DNA of 64,000 bases from Vanilla planifolia (GCA_023846275.1 JAIUJO010000069.1:2015242-2079241), one strand, 5' to 3'; counted from the stretch's first letter, positions 39,021 through 54,107 are shown. Notes: generated by a model not told the origin, from the sequence alone. Program-made: numbers and translations.

Positions 39021-42000
39021 GCATTTTTGCCCAGACTCATCAAACACAAAGGTAACAAACCAAAATACAATTAGAAGCACCAACTGGATTGAGAAAACGA
39101 CATCAAAACACTTCCAATAGTTTTAAATCAGCATATAACTCGCAAATTTAGATTTAATTGAGTATGAACATAAAAGAAACAGAGGAATTCACTTTAGAGT
39201 GAACAAGAGGTAGCTAACTCGAAACAAAACACATATTACATAGTGCAGGAGAATTCTTATTAAAGCTGTAATTATCCATCATTCATGCAATGTAGGATAA
39301 AAACTTGTATTCATTTCATGCAACTAGAATTAATTTTGTGGGAGTTTTTTTTCCATCTAATTGCACTATTATTTGATCAAATAATCATATTCACATCTAT
39401 CTTTAAACACCTAATTAAGTACGTTATGCAATCACACAATATTGTGATCTAAACATCAAATCTAAATCTAAATGTCATATCCCAAATCAAATATAAAAGT
39501 CCACATCAAATCCTAATTTCTAAAGTAGTGCATGCTTAATTTAGTTGTTTAATCACACATTTTTGGAATAAAGAGGTTAAGGAGGCTTTGATTGGAGTAG
39601 CTCTTATGTAACAACCTTTTTAAGAGTTATTTTAAGTTAGTAAGATATTTATAACTTATTAATATTAACTTATTACTCAATATGACAAGTTTTTTTAACC
39701 ATTAAAGTTGTATCTAAATAAGTGAATTCTTAAACAAAATTAACTTATGAAATTTTTACAAAATCTAAAAAATAATTTTCATATCATGACGATGAAGTCG
39801 TTAGCATACAATGCTCATCCTCATTTCCTTATAGTATGTCATTCAATCATCAAACTCCTAATCTCTCATTTTTTCTCAAATCAATGAACTTTTCAATTTT
39901 TTTTGTTTCTAATTGATTTCATTAAAACATTTTGGTCTCATTAAATATTTCCAATCATTGGTTTTTTATTTGTATTAATTTTAATTTTGTGTCACTAAAT
40001 TATTTTATTATTATTATTTTATATTTATTATGTTATAAGACTATAGTAGCTTATTTCAGTTGTTCTAATGTTATAAGGGTTTAACTTAACCATCTTACAA
40101 TAAAAAGCTTATACTTGTTGGTATATTTTTACCTAATTTTTGCTAGGGGCATGCATAAACTTGATTTTAAATCAAAATACTTGATAATCATTTTTGTATA
40201 TTTTCTATTTTTGTTAATTTTCCTTCATAATTTTTATTAAATTTTATTATTAAAAATTAGTGTAATTTAAAATAAAATTAATATGCTTAAAAAAATTAAC
40301 AATTGTTAATAATCACTTTTAAAGGTGGACTCACTCTATTAAAAAAATTAATTTAAAGCATTTGATTTAAATATTCTCAAAGGAATCAAATATTTTATTC
40401 CAAAAAAATCATGCTCATCTTACTATAAATAATGACATAGAGTGCATATAGATCTATATAAATCATATAAGAATTTAAATTCTATTTCTATGTTGTAAGA
40501 CAAAGAAATGTGTTAATGATCTTTGAACTAGTTTGGGTCAACTTGATAGTGAACTAGATAGTGAAATAGAATCATGTAGTGGAATTAGAATGTGGTTGGA
40601 ATTGATGTTACATTCTTATGATTACTGTTACTCGTCAATTGAATTGCCCAAAATTTTGGATGAAATAATTGTATGGGTCAATATATTGTCTAAAAAAATA
40701 TTTTTTAACCGTAGTTAATGAGTCTAAGATGATCAAGTTAATTTAATTGAAGCAAGTTAAGCACATTGGAATGTCACTAAAAGAAACACATGCACTTAGA
40801 GCTTCAAATGTCGTGGATACATCTAAGAAAAAATTAATATGCACATTATTTTCATGATTTCTAAAAAATATAGATGGTAAGAACAAAAACCCTTGCTACA
40901 AATAATATAGGCAATCTCAAAGTTGAACTATATTTTAATTTTGATTTGATAACACAATAAAAATCATATTTTTTTACTTTAATATGTTAGTGAAAATTAA
41001 TTGATAAATGGTATATTGTTAATATTTTTAGTAATGCCATATGCTTTGACGAAACTACTATAGATGAATTGTGATTTGATATTACAATGCTTGCACATAT
41101 ACTATACTTAATTGAAGGATTTATTTTATGCCTTAAATTGCATAGGATATATCCATTGTTATTTTATGCAGTCATACTAATTGAATAAGGTAGTCACACT
41201 AAAAAGTTTGTAAATGTCAAAGAAATTTTAATAACTCCAATGATTAAATAACATCTCAAATGTGTAGATAATTAAACGAATATAATACCCTTTCTTAATT
41301 GGTATACTGTTGAATATATTAATTTAACTTAGTTAATTTGACTATAATGCTCTTCTATGATGTATCTTTAATAGAATTTCTTATAAATAAATAAGTCTTA
41401 GTAGATTCCTGATATATGACAATTATGTTATATTTTTTCATTTTTTTGTAGTACAAAACATATTTCTAGCTTTCTTATTTGTAATACAATATTTTTTATA
41501 CTTTTGCAACTATTATAAGTTTTTTAAAATAATATAACATAGTTTTAATATTTTAAGTATTTGCTCTTTACTCATTCTTTCTACTTAACTACTTTACAAC
41601 ATTTTTAAAATATCTTTTCATGCTCCTTGATAAACTAGCTAAACATTTTGAAGTTCATATAAATTTGGTAAATTTTATTACTTCCTTTCTTTCCTAAAAA
41701 TTTCCAATTAAATTATTGAATAAAATATCATTGTTTTCTTAAGTTAGAACTACAATTTTGCTGACCTTCTTGTCATACTTTATGTGTCTTATCATTTATT
41801 ATTTTTATACTATTAAATTTAATTTCGAATAAAATTTGCTAATTTCCTGTTCACTTTATGGCATTTGAATTTATTTTTGAGAATTTATGCATATATGTTG
41901 GACAATTAATACGCCAAACAATATTAGACAACTTTTCATTCTTTTTAAAGTCTCTAATTTCATTGATATAGTTCTCAATTTTGTATTTTATAAAAGAATT

Positions 42001-45000
42001 TATTTTTAATATCTTTTCATAATTTTTAGTAATTTGAATATTTAGAAAGAAATGTAATTTTTTATCTATGCTCTTAGAAATTGTTATATAATTTTTTGCT
42101 TATTATGATCGTTTCACACAAAAAATTTATTTTTCATATGTAAATACATGCCATTAATATTTAATAATTTTACTTATCTTAAATGTACTTAAGACTTACA
42201 TTTATCCATTATATTTTTCATATATTTAAATTGCAAAAGAAATTATTTGTTAGCAAACAATTATAGGCTTTTATGCATTTTTAATATTTCATGTCATTAT
42301 TGTTAAAGAAAATCCTAACGTGTTGAAGATTATATGAAATTGTGAAAAATTAAAAAAATAGTAATACTTAAGATAAAGATTACTTAAAAATTAAAAATTA
42401 TTTCATAGCCAAGCAAGAAAATATATTCTTTGTTGCCCAATCATGTTAAGTAGCCCAGTTTATTTAAAATTATAAAAAAAAGTAGCAAAAGAACTTTAAC
42501 ATAGTGTATTGAAAACAATAATAGAATATAGCAACAAAAGGAAAATAAGATATTAATTTATTTTATACAACAGTTGAGGAAATTATAATTTCTCACAACC
42601 ATGAAAAAAATAAAAAATAAAATATCCTATAAATAAAATTTTAAAATAGAATATTAAATATTCTGACAAAAAAATATCATTTTTCATAAAAACATTGATA
42701 ATGTACTATTGAAAAGGAAAAATATTTAACAATTATTTTTTAAAAAAAGTAATATAAAATATTAAATGTGTCATAAAGTTTTCGCAAAACAAGTTGCCAA
42801 AACAATATTAGTAATGAATATTAAATTAGAAATACTGTACAAAAAGAAAATTGAAAATACTATGTGAAAACTATGATTATCAATGGGGGCAATGTTATCG
42901 TTAAAAACAACTGATAAATGTGTTTGTGAAAATAAAAATTACGGGGAAGACGAAATATGAAAAATCATACAAAGAAAATTAATTTATAATTATTAAAGCT
43001 CGCATGAATAAAATGTTATAAACTAGTTAATTCAATCATAAATAAGATTTTTTATTGAAATTGTTTAAATAAAGTGAAATTTGTAACAAAAAAAAATTAT
43101 TTTAAAATTAATTTATTTATATTATTAAAATATCTTTTTATAAATTATAACGATAAGAAATATGTTGATATACATATAGCAAGTTTGGAACACTATAATT
43201 AAATATAACTATTTAGACAATTACATCATGAATCTTTAAATATTGTAATTAATATTTATTTCAAAAATTTACCATATTATCAAAACCTAATAAAAATCCA
43301 ACATTGAGAACGAAGTATAAAATTATTAAACTCATTTATATTAAAAAAATTAAAAATATAAAATCATTTTGCAAAATATTTAACTAAATTGTTTCTTGAA
43401 TATATAACATGTCATCACAATAATAATAGTAAAAAAATATCTTTAAAAAGTTAGCTAAAAAAACGATTGAATGTTTAAAATTTTTTTGGTGACATATTAA
43501 TGGCAAACATATAGAAAAAATAACAAATTGAATATTTGACAAAGTAAAAATATGCATAAACATAATAAAATTAAAAATTATCTTGATAAAAACAAGTATA
43601 GTTGTTCAAAAGAATTTGCACAATAGTTTAATAAAACATTATGTTAGAAAAAGATTTCTATGATATAATATATCAACAAAACACTACCACAGTTATTTAA
43701 TCCAATGATATTTTATGATAAAAACACATTTTGAAATATAATTAAAATATTAAATAAATTATTTGAGTATGATCTTAAAATTACTTGAATAACATGTGAA
43801 ACTAACTTTATTGAAAAAGATAGTGAGAATTGAAAATTAACAAAAAAGATTTTTATATTTTAAATGTGTTTTATGAATTTGTCATTACCACTAATAAAAA
43901 AAATTTAAAAAAAAATCCGAATATTAAATTATTATTTAAAAAATTATTCAGATACCCATAAAATTAAAATTTTAAAATATTATAAATGCTTGTGTGATTC
44001 ATTACCAAAATGCAATTTTAGTAATTAGGACCAAGAAATTTTTATTAATATGTAGAAAATTTAAAAAGTACTAACATAAAGAAAAATTATTGAGATATCA
44101 AATGTTCAAATTATTAAAACAAATTAAACACACAATTTATTTTTCAAAGAATTGTCATAATAATAATTTAAACAATTTACAAAGAAAATCTCAACATTTT
44201 AATAGAAATACCAAATGTTAAAAATAGAATACTTTTAGAGATAATAATATCATGAAAAAATCCAAACAAATAACAACATTTGGCTTACTTTTAAACATTC
44301 TTATAATAGATATAAGAGAAGGCATACTATTGAATCGATGAGCCCTTCATATGATTTATCTTATGTAACATTCAGCGTTTAGATGTGGTATGACTGCATT
44401 GTACAGTTTATTCAAAAAGTCATTACAAAATAAAGATTAATTATAATAAGTCAATGTGAATACTTGTGTCTATAATCCATACAATGTTTTTAGCATTTCC
44501 CAAACATTTTTGTGCTTAAATTAAAAGTTCTAAAATATACTAATTAAAAAAAAATTATAAAATTTTAATAATTTGATACGATTATGTCACAAAAGTATTT
44601 AACCACAAGAAATGTAAATATTAAGGAAAAAAAGAAATACAAAATTATTAAATATTGTTATAATTTAAACAATAATGCCATTGTAAGAATAATTACAAGT
44701 AATGCATATATTTTTGTTAAAATTAAAAGGAAAAATAAAACAAATATTTTATGTGTTTTACCGAATGATCAATCTTTACTAAACAAATTAACACAATAAA
44801 AGTGGTCAAATTAATGACATGGCATTTGTAGTTCTTTTACTATATTTGTGTAAGCTTGAAAATTAAAATAGTAATACATAGATAAAAGAGAAAAACATTA
44901 AAATCTAACAGGTAAAGATCTGATAGAATCATTTAGCAATAAAAAAAAATTAATCAAAAAAGATTTATAATCGACATAAAGTTGAAAATAGAAAAGATAA

Positions 45001-45400
45001 TAAAATTAAAAGAAGACAGCGATCCTTAAGAAATTAAAAATAGAAACATTATTAGTTTTTACAAGAAAAAATAATTACAGTGGTGTAACAATAGTAAATA
45101 TCTATTTAGAAAGATTAACTTTTAAATATGTAAGAAATAAAAAGTCATAGATTAATGAAAAAAAATTTCTCGTTGTGTTAATAAAATAAAAAAAATTAAA
45201 TTCATTATTATGAATGATAATATTTGGAATGTTTTTTGCATGTTAAAAATAATTTTTATAGTGCATAAAAAGTTATTATTATATGAAAATTTCAATTATA
45301 GTATATTTTATAAAAAAAATGTTATTAATAATTTCGGAGAAGCATATGGGGATTGATTGTGATTTGAAAATACTATTTGTTACGTTTAACCTAAGTCAAC
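39021..45400. other. AT-rich gene-free stretch
   Basis: No gene or element end was recognised. Between about 41.3 and 42.3 kb the plus strand is T-rich; from about 42.3 to 45.3 kb it is strongly A-rich, so the skew flips. Open frames are short and low-complexity. A possible hAT-MITE-like start near 39.6 kb was considered but no convincing terminal inverted repeat was found. Confidence 0.45.
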
Positions 45401-47000
45401 TCAAATAGTGATGCAAGAACATCTAAATTTAAGTTGCAAACATGCAAACAATGGTGTCACAAAAATTCAATAAGTTTGTGGGTATAAAATTTTGTTCAAA
45501 TTGCTTAAAAAACGTTAAATTTGGTTTACTTGGATGTCTCAGTTTCCATTACCTAACACCATCGCTAGTGTTGCTGTCAAAAGATACTAAAGCTAGTTGT
45601 CTCACAGCTACTAAGCTTGTGCTAATCCATGGAACTCGAAACTTATTCAACCCGCTCCAACCATATCAACAAACGTGTTGACTTCTTGATCATTGATTTT
45701 CTCCATGCCACGTTGTTCGAAAGTTGACCTAACACTTCAAAATGTCTGTACCAGTGCTACGCACAAAAAAAGAAAATGAAAATAGTCCATCGATATGTTA
45801 GACCCACACTGATCGTCGCACTATTTCGGCTTTGTCGTTGCCACTGCCTAAAAGATATTAGTTTGTCATAATTCAAAAAATTTTATAGCTTTGTTTTATT
45901 TTTTTTTAAAAAATAACTTATAAGTATTTAAGGTCCATATAAAATCAAATACTTATATTGTAAGATAAAAAGAATAGATTGAAAATTTGTTTGTGTGCTT
46001 CTACCATTGTGAAAAAAGTTTATACCAACCTTTGTTGGAGAGATTCCAACTTTCCTCTTTATGGAAGAAAAGGATAGAATGTGATACACTTTTCACTAAG
46101 GAAGTCGACAACCAAATCCCTTGTGAGAGATAAGAATCAAAGTTGAGAGACACTTTACTTCAAGTGCTATTATCTAAAAAAATTCTTAGCTCCACTAATG
46201 CCTATAACTTGACTCCCACAATTATACTCTATTGAGCCAATCATTAAACCAACATCTTTCTCAACAGGACTTTGAATCATATCCCACTATCTTATTACCC
46301 ATTTAAGCCAAGCTTCACGTTAACCCAAACTTGACCACCTTATTGCTCCTTGCATCTTTGGTACTCTAAACACTAATGCTTAAGAAACCATAAAATACCA
46401 TTATCGAAAAGTCATACTTTTTGGTAACTTTTATTTCAATGTAATAATGTAACATTAAAATAGATCTTCTCTATTAAAGTATTCTATCTAAAAAATTTTT
46501 TAAAATTTTTTATTTTATTTATATGAAATTGGATGTGTCAAAAACTACTTTACAAGATTTTGTACTTACTACTTAAGATGTTATCTACTCAACTTAATAA
46601 TCTGTACAATAATTTTCGAATGCTAATCCTTAAATAGTTCTAAAAAATAGTAGACTCTACCTAACCCTAATTAATGCATAGAATCATTTCATATTCTATA
46701 ATAATCTATTAAACATCTCAACTATTGTAGGCTACAACATACACCATCATAGAAGTCTAAATCTACTCTACATCAAATAAGCTTCCATTAATAATAACAC
46801 TCTCTTACTATTTCCTTTAGGAGCATAGCCTTTCAAACCACATCTTTGTTGCCCTTCGCTAGCATCTAGTTTCTTCTACAAAACACTATATTTTTTCTAA
46901 AGACAAAGTAAGAGACATTTCCCTCAAGTCTACTACTTTTTTGACAATGGTTAGGTACAAGTCATTTTAATTAAAATAGTGCAACACAGCTTAAGAAATT
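45401..47000. other. Slightly GC-richer unassigned segment
   Basis: Base composition is more balanced here than on either side, and the text is less repetitive, suggesting a different origin such as an old transposon or decayed gene. The longest frame (45,442-45,681 plus, 79 codons) has no recognisable motif. I see no support for a functional gene. Confidence 0.35.
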
Positions 47001-50000
47001 GTTACAATAAAATATTTAATTCACCAAAAATAATAATATGACTTATTATCTAAATATTATGAAAGGATATTACTAAGTTAATAGACGAAACTTCAATATA
47101 ACAGCAAAGTCAATGTAGTAAATCTAAATATCACATCGTAAAGCTAACTTTCCATTTTCTTGTTTTCTAAATCTGATTGTCATATTCTTCCAAAAATTAT
47201 TTCCATTTGTATGAATCAAAGGAATATATGAAAATAAAAAAATTCTTGTAACTAAATCTCATTCTTAATGAAATTGATAAGTGTTAAATTACAATTTTTT
47301 GCAATAAGTGTTAGTCCAATCTATTATGTTTTGGATATCTTAATGTACCTTACTTATACAAGTATATTATATTGTACAGTTAGAAAACTTATCTAGACAA
47401 ATTTTTTTACTCTTGAGAAAATTTTTCATAACACAAAAATATAGTATATAATAAGTTGTACAAGAAGCAGACAACAGTAATCATGAATGATTGTAGTTAC
47501 ATGAAATGTAGATTGAACAAAATTTATGCAAATAAACCTCACAAATGCCCAAATAATCAAACCTAACTCATGTATAAGTATATATCATAATGGCAGGACA
47601 TTGGAATTGTATTAGTATAATTGAAATCTATCTAATTGTCACTTGTAAGATTTATCATACTAATACGATTACGTAATATAGTCTTACAATGATGCACATT
47701 TCAATCCAATTAACCTAATTGTATTAGTATGAACCTAAGATCATAAAAGTAAAAAAAATTAGCTCACTTATAAATTTAGTTCTCAACTCTAAGCTCATAA
47801 CCATTAATACTACTTTGGCAATGGCCTTATTGTATTTATGCAATGTTTGAAACTTTATGAATTTAGAATTATTTCATTTCACTCATAGAACTTCTTTACA
47901 ATACATAAAATATGTTTATTTCTCAAATATATGCACCATTAAAGAGTTTTAATAGTATTGAAATTATCTTAATGATTTATTGTAAGCAAAAATGTCAATT
48001 CTTTAGAGATGCATAATTGCTTTTTGTTATAATTAAATAAAAAGTACTATAATGATAAGTGGAGCAAAACTTATGAAAACTAAGCAAAAGACACATCATC
48101 ATTATAGTAAACTACATTGAATATTTGCAAAGAATAACAAAAATTTCTTAATAATGGAAAAAAATGATTGCATTAGAAATAAAAAAATTAAAATTGATGA
48201 GAATTAAAAAAACTATTTAGATAACTGAATGCTCAACTTATTGAGAGCTATGTGTAAAACATATTTATTAAAAAAAGTAAATCATCGAAACATAAAATTA
48301 ATTGTATATAGATAAAGGTTATCGTTCAATTTTGTGCCTATGAAATATCAACAAAAAATTAACTTAAATGTTTAAATATGGAATCTATGTTATTAAAGAA
48401 AATAGCAATTCAATTAAAGAAGTAGAAATTTAACTTTAGCAATCTACTTTAAAATGCAAACAAATATTTTTAGAACATATTGATGAAAATCTATTATACA
48501 AGATACACTTTTTATTTAATAATATATCAAAAATATTCATAAGTGTTAATTAAAGGATACATTCTGATGTGTGTAAAAATGTGTTAGTAAGAGTAAATTA
48601 TCATTAAAAATAAAAATTTATAAAAATATAGAGATTTAAAAAACTATAATATTTCTTGTCTATTTGAATATTATGTGAGAAAGCAAATTTTATCAACAAA
48701 ATTGAGGAACAAATATATATATAAAGGTATTAAGAATAAAAGACAATCTAAACTGCATAGATTTATCTGAATAACATGTCAAGAAGTATTTGTTTTTTTT
48801 GCCATATATGTCAAGGCTTCAAAATAAACATCATTTATTAATGTATGAATCATAAATAAGTTATTACAAATAGAGAAAACATAAATATTTTACAAAAATG
48901 CTATCATATAAATAATGAACTTATGAAAAATTATATTATCTTTATATTAAAATACAAAAGTATAAGAAAAAATAGTAACACAATTATAATGAACATATAA
49001 ATTATTTTTCAAGTTACACAAAACATTAAAAAATCAATTCTAAATATATAAATTTAGGAAAATTTAAAATTACAATAAAACTTAAAATCCAAAAATTTGA
49101 AAATGAAAATATCCGTAAGCATAATTAAATACTATAAATGTGAAAATCTTTTTTCTTAATTAAATTTAAAAAAAATAATTTTTTTTGACTCAATAAAAAG
49201 TTTTATAACAAAAAATATCAAATGAGTTAATAGACCATTATAAACCATAAGTAAATAGGTGATGTAAACTTGTAAGAAAAAAGTCAATAATACTTCATAA
49301 AAATACTGATGTTTTGTTAGAGATTAAAAGTTTTATGAGTATATTAATTGATTTTCAACTTCCTTATAATACATCAATTTACGAATTAAGAGGGTCACTG
49401 CTACTATATAACAATATATTTTTTTTTTATGATTTAGTGTTTTATTTTGATTAATGTTTAAATAATGTATCATAATTTGTATGTATCATTATGTGGAAGA
49501 CCTACTTTTTATGAGAATATTTTTTTTTTCATTTTAAAATATGTTATTTCTTTATTATTAGCAAAAATATATTTTACATACTTTTGCAATAGTGAATTGT
49601 TCTTATTTTTAATCTTAGTTTTTATGTTATCTACTTATTTAATATTTCAAGACTATTTTAGATTTTTTTTTCATTGTTTCTCATATAATATGCCGTGCAT
49701 TTCGAAAAAATCGGATTATTATTTTCAAGATTTAAAACAATTTGTAGTATTCCTTACATTCTTCTTTTTATTCAGCAGTTTTATTTTAAAAAACCTTGAA
49801 AACCGTTGCTGTTTAAAATTTTTAAATAATGTATATATTTTTGTTTTATTTTCAATATCTTGAGGTGTATATAAATTTATTTGATTTGTTTCACAAATAA
49901 TTTTTTTCAAATGCTTTATATTTTAGATTATTGAAAATATGTAACTGATTTATATTTCCTAATTCTGATTGATTTAAATATTTTGTAATAAAATTAGCAC

Positions 50001-51339
50001 TTATTTCTTCATTATAATAATTTAATTTATATTTGCTTCAATATAAAGCTTTCAGTACTCAATGTCTTTGAAGACTTATGTAATAATTTTTCCAACATTA
50101 AAATTTATTATGTTTTTGCTATTAAAAGATTTTTTTGACAAAAAACAAAAAAACTTTGTAAGTTAGAATTATTAGCCAAACAAAACAAAAAAATTTAAAT
50201 TTTTTTTTTATGTAATATTATAATAAAAAAATTTTAAGGGAATAAAATTACTCTTCCATCAAAAAAAAATAAACAAAACTTAATTTGCAAATAATTGAAT
50301 AAAACGTATTTTAATAGAATACAATTAGTACGTAAACGATATGGTGAATTAAATAATGTATGGAGAGAGCTATAGGGCATTAAATGATTTAAACTATTCA
50401 ATAAAATATTCAATGATATAAAAAGAAAATTGTTCAAGTAATTTGAATTGTTACCGAAGAAGGTACTTTAAATAAAACAAAAATTGAAAAAAATCTTTAA
50501 AATAAAAAATTTTTAATTATATGGATTCCATTTCTCAAAAAGTATGTCTTTTAAAATAAAATAAGTCTCACTGAAACACAAGTCAAATAGTTCGACATTT
50601 AAAATAAGAAAATTATACAAGAGAAGTTAAAAAAAATCAAGATGGGAAAGAGGAATATTTAAATGTGAAAAAGTACATGAAAAATGTCGATGGCAATAAA
50701 ATTAAAAAATGATAAAATTAAAATGATATAATAATAATTACACTTTGTTTTTCAAATTCTACGAGCTAATAATAAATACACCCAATTTTTGAAATTCTAT
50801 GTTTTAATGTAAAACAATTAATAATGTTCCATTATACGTTCATTGAGAAATCATTTGTTCAAACTTTAAATATTTTAATAATTATATTTTTGTTAACATA
50901 TAATAACTAAACTGACAAAACTAAAATGAATCAAGAAGAATAGCTAGAAGGCATCTACATAAAAAAAATGCATATATTCTAAACATTATGAGATCTCCGA
51001 ACGGAACATTTTGTTAGAAATTTGACCAGCATTATGCAAATTGTTTCAGAAAATTTTAATATAAAGATTGATTTTTAAAATTTTTAATTTACCGAAAATA
51101 TTGTTGTCATTACTTCTATAATAGTTTTATCAATGTTGGGTACTTGTTATATTTTCTTGATTAAGATAATTTTATTGACAAATTATGAAGAATGATTTGA
51201 GAAATTTAATCGTGTTTTGTTTCTTATATAAAAAAATAAAAATTTTAAAATTTAAATAATTTTATACATCTATGGAGGAATAAAGAATAACCTAAGTGAA
51301 ATAATTTTTAAAATATTAGCATTTACTTCAAATACAAAT
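47001..51339. other. AT-rich gene-free stretch
   Basis: It is again mostly A-rich on the plus strand, except for a T-rich island at about 49.43-50.05 kb. That island contains a 132-codon frame at 49,465-49,863, rich in Phe, Leu, Tyr and Ile. The composition alone explains a hydrophobic frame of this kind, so it is not called as a gene. Nothing else was recognised. Confidence 0.4.
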
Positions 51340-52379
51340 ATTTTATTAATATAAAATTAATCAAAAAAATTACATAAATTCTCATTTTTGAAAATGTCGA
51401 CATTAATGCATTAGATTTTCCTTCAATATGTTATCATTCTTATTAAAAAATGAAATTATGTAACAAAATATAAAAAAATATAATTAACATTAATATTATA
51501 TATTAAAAAACCTAATATTAGAGATTCATAAATATAGTTAATTAATGGACATAAGAAACTTAGTAGAGACAAAAATAACTATTTTCTAAGAGAGAAACTT
51601 ATGAATTATTTGGAGTAAAATAAGGAGAAAATAATAATAGAGATAGTTGCGATTATTTAGTGAAGGAGATAAGAAGAAGGAGAACAAAGAGGAGATAGAG
51701 AGAAAAAATAAAAAATACAACTGAGAGAAAGGAGAAATTAAATAAGGATGGAGTAAATAGCGAGGCAAAGAGAAATATTAGGAGAAAGAGAATGATGAGA
51801 TAAAAAAGAATGAAAATTGGAGAGAGAAAAAGTGAAAGAATATGAGAGATATTGGGATGTAGATAAAAAAGTTAAAGAAATAATTAAATAAAGTTAAATC
51901 ATAATAAATAAACTTATAATATTTATAAAATATAATAATTTAATATCGTATAACTTTTAGTAATAATAAATATAAAAACTATTTGAGGTTTAATAATGTT
52001 TAAGAACGTTAAAACACATTTAAAAAATAGTTTTACTACTAATTTAACATTATTTGTGATCACAAATAATCTTAAATAGTATATTTCTATATATAAAATA
52101 TATAATATAAGGCATATAATTATTATAATAAATATAAATTAATTCTAATTTATTATAATTGGCATAAGTTTTTTTTATAAATATTTAACTAAATTAATGT
52201 AATTATTTTACTATATTAGATGATGTGATATACTTATTATTATATAAAATTGTTAATAAATTTATAAAATTATTTTTTAAAATTAATTACTACAATGGTA
52301 ATTATGCAACATCATTAATAATAATTTTTTGCAAAATAATTTTACAAAAATTAATTACCATTCACTAAAAAGGAATGCT

Positions 52380-52386
52380 AAAAAAA
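52380..52386 (-). terminator. T-run after 5S pseudogene A
   Basis: Seven A on the plus strand give a T7 run on the minus strand just downstream of the 5S 3' end, the form of an RNA polymerase III terminator. Comparable runs follow copy B (53,112-53,118), copy D (58,779-58,784) and copy E (59,935-59,939). In AT-rich DNA such runs are common, so the function is inferred from position. Confidence 0.45.
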
Positions 52387-52389
52387 TGT

Positions 52390-52503
52390 TTGCAACATTG
52401 GGACATTTAAATAGCTCACCGATCACAATACTACTCTTGCCTAAGCAAGCTTAGTTTTTGAGTTTTAACAAGATCTAATGCTAAAATACTAGTGTGGTTG
52501 AAC
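52390..52503 (-). pseudogene. 5S rRNA pseudogene A
   Basis: The plus strand matches the reverse complement of plant 5S rRNA across its length: TGCAACA at the 3' end, CTACTCTTGCCTAAGCAAGC in the middle, and CTAATGCTAAAATACTAGTG near the 5' end. The length of about 114 bp is close to the normal 120. Many differences from the plant consensus are C-to-T or G-to-A at former CpG sites. It is degenerate and unlikely to give functional 5S rRNA. Confidence 0.82.
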
Positions 52504-53121
52504 ATGCATGCAATAAAAGATAGAGAGAAATAAATAAGAGAATAAATTAAACATTAAGATAAAGAGAAAAATATGACAAATAATTTAATAAAATTTAAAT
52601 TTTAATAATTAAATTATTGTAATTTTTAGACATAAAAATTAATCCTATATAACATTTGTTAATTTTAAAATATAAAACTAATTCAAGTTTATTATTAATT
52701 TAGAATATTGCAAATGTTTAAATAAAATTATGAAAATTGTTTAACATTTTATTTTTTATATTTAAAAAATAAAAAATAATTTATAAAAAAATAATATAAT
52801 CATTGTAATATGTTGTATTTATTTGACATTATATTGATAATAAATATAAACTTAAATTCATTTTAATTTATTATATTTTATATAGGTTATCTTGCTAAAT
52901 ATTTAACTAAATTAAAGTTATTATTTTATTATATCATGATGTGAAGTAGCATATTTATTATTATATTAAATTAATTATAATATTAAAAGCTATTTTTAAA
53001 AATTTATTACTAATATTTTAATTAAAAAACTATTATTTTTAGCAATTTAATTTTTTGAAGTTATAAAGTTATAAAAATAAATTGTCATTAACAAGAAAAA
53101 CTAACTCTACCAAAAAAATAA

Positions 53122-53235
53122 GTGCAATAGTAAGACTCCCCTAGAGGTCACCCATTCCAATATTATGAATGTCCAAGCATGGTCAACTTTGGTGTTCTAA
53201 TGATATAAAATGCTATAATGCTAGTGTAGTCCCAC
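53122..53235 (-). pseudogene. 5S rRNA pseudogene B
   Basis: The reverse-complement match includes GAGGTCACCCATTCC, which is nearly the intact internal control box C (GGATGGGTGACC on the gene strand). GTCCAAGCATGGTCAACTTT and TTCTAATGATAT follow. It lies only about 730 bp from copy A, so a spacer part, including most of a purine block, is missing between them. Confidence 0.82.
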
Positions 53236-53670
53236 GTGCATGCAAATGAGAAAATCGAAGTTGTGTGATCCTTTTTTTAAAGGTAATGAACCATTTCTAA
53301 AATTACTAAAATTAGTAAGCATATGCACTTTTAAATAAAATATTTATTTTTGTATATGTTGTAATATATTATTATGATATCAATGTTTAATTTATATGAA
53401 ATAAATAAAAAAATTACCAAAACTATTATTTTTGATAACCTTGACATCAGTAGATAAGATTTTACTATATTATATTATCATTCTTATAAATTAAAAAAAT
53501 TAAATTACTTAATAAATTTTAATAAGAAAATATATATTTATCAAAAAAATTGTATATTAGACTATGTCACATAAGAGATCTATTAAATATTGTTAATTAA
53601 TGAGCTAAAAAAATATTATGGAGATGGAGATAACTTTTTTTGCGAATGAGAGAAAGTCAGATTAATAAGA

Positions 53671-53675
53671 GAAAA
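53671..53675. repeat. Left target-site duplication, GAAAA
   Basis: These five bases precede the solo LTR and recur at 56,746-56,750. They lie within a purine-rich block of the 5S spacer. Confidence 0.85.
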
Positions 53676-54100
53676 TGTTATACCCAGTAAAAATTTTTAT
53701 GTTAATCTTTAATAAATTAATTTTTGGCTTGGATGATTTCAGATCGACAGTAGGATGAGCCAGGAGCTCAATTCGAGGCTATTGGAATTTCTGAAATTTC
53801 TGGGGATTTTCCGGAGCACCGAGGTAGATTTTAAGTAATTTTCCGGTTAATTATATATTTATTGGATTTTTAGAAATTCGAAAATCCATTTAAATTAAAC
53901 CGGAAATTTGTTTTTATCGCGCGTGAACCAGACCGGAACGGTTCAGCGGAGGCGGTCGCCGAGTAAGTTTGCGCGTGCGTTCTGATAAGCGGATCGGACG
54001 GTCGTGATCGACGGTTGGGATTGAACCGGCTGATCGGGTGCTTACCGTGTCGAAAGCGTGTCAACGGTGCGTAACGGGTTTTCACCGTGTCGGCCAGGAA

Positions 54101-54107
54101 TATAAAA
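54101..54107 (+). promoter_or_regulatory. TATA box of solo LTR
   Basis: TATAAAA lies in GC-rich sequence (GGCCAGGAATATAAAACCCT) and is followed by a CpG-rich leader. It is the best promoter candidate in the window by sequence, though activity is unknown and such LTRs are normally silenced. Confidence 0.6.

Noticed and set aside
39590-40120. Possible hAT-type MITE
   Set aside because: Only faint similarity exists between the left part and the reverse complement of the right part. No clear terminal inverted repeat or 8-bp target duplication was found.
49465-49863. 132-codon hydrophobic frame, the longest outside the retroelements
   Set aside because: It lies in a T-rich island where TTT, TTA and ATT codons dominate. 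It has no motif, repeat partner or gene context; composition alone explains it.
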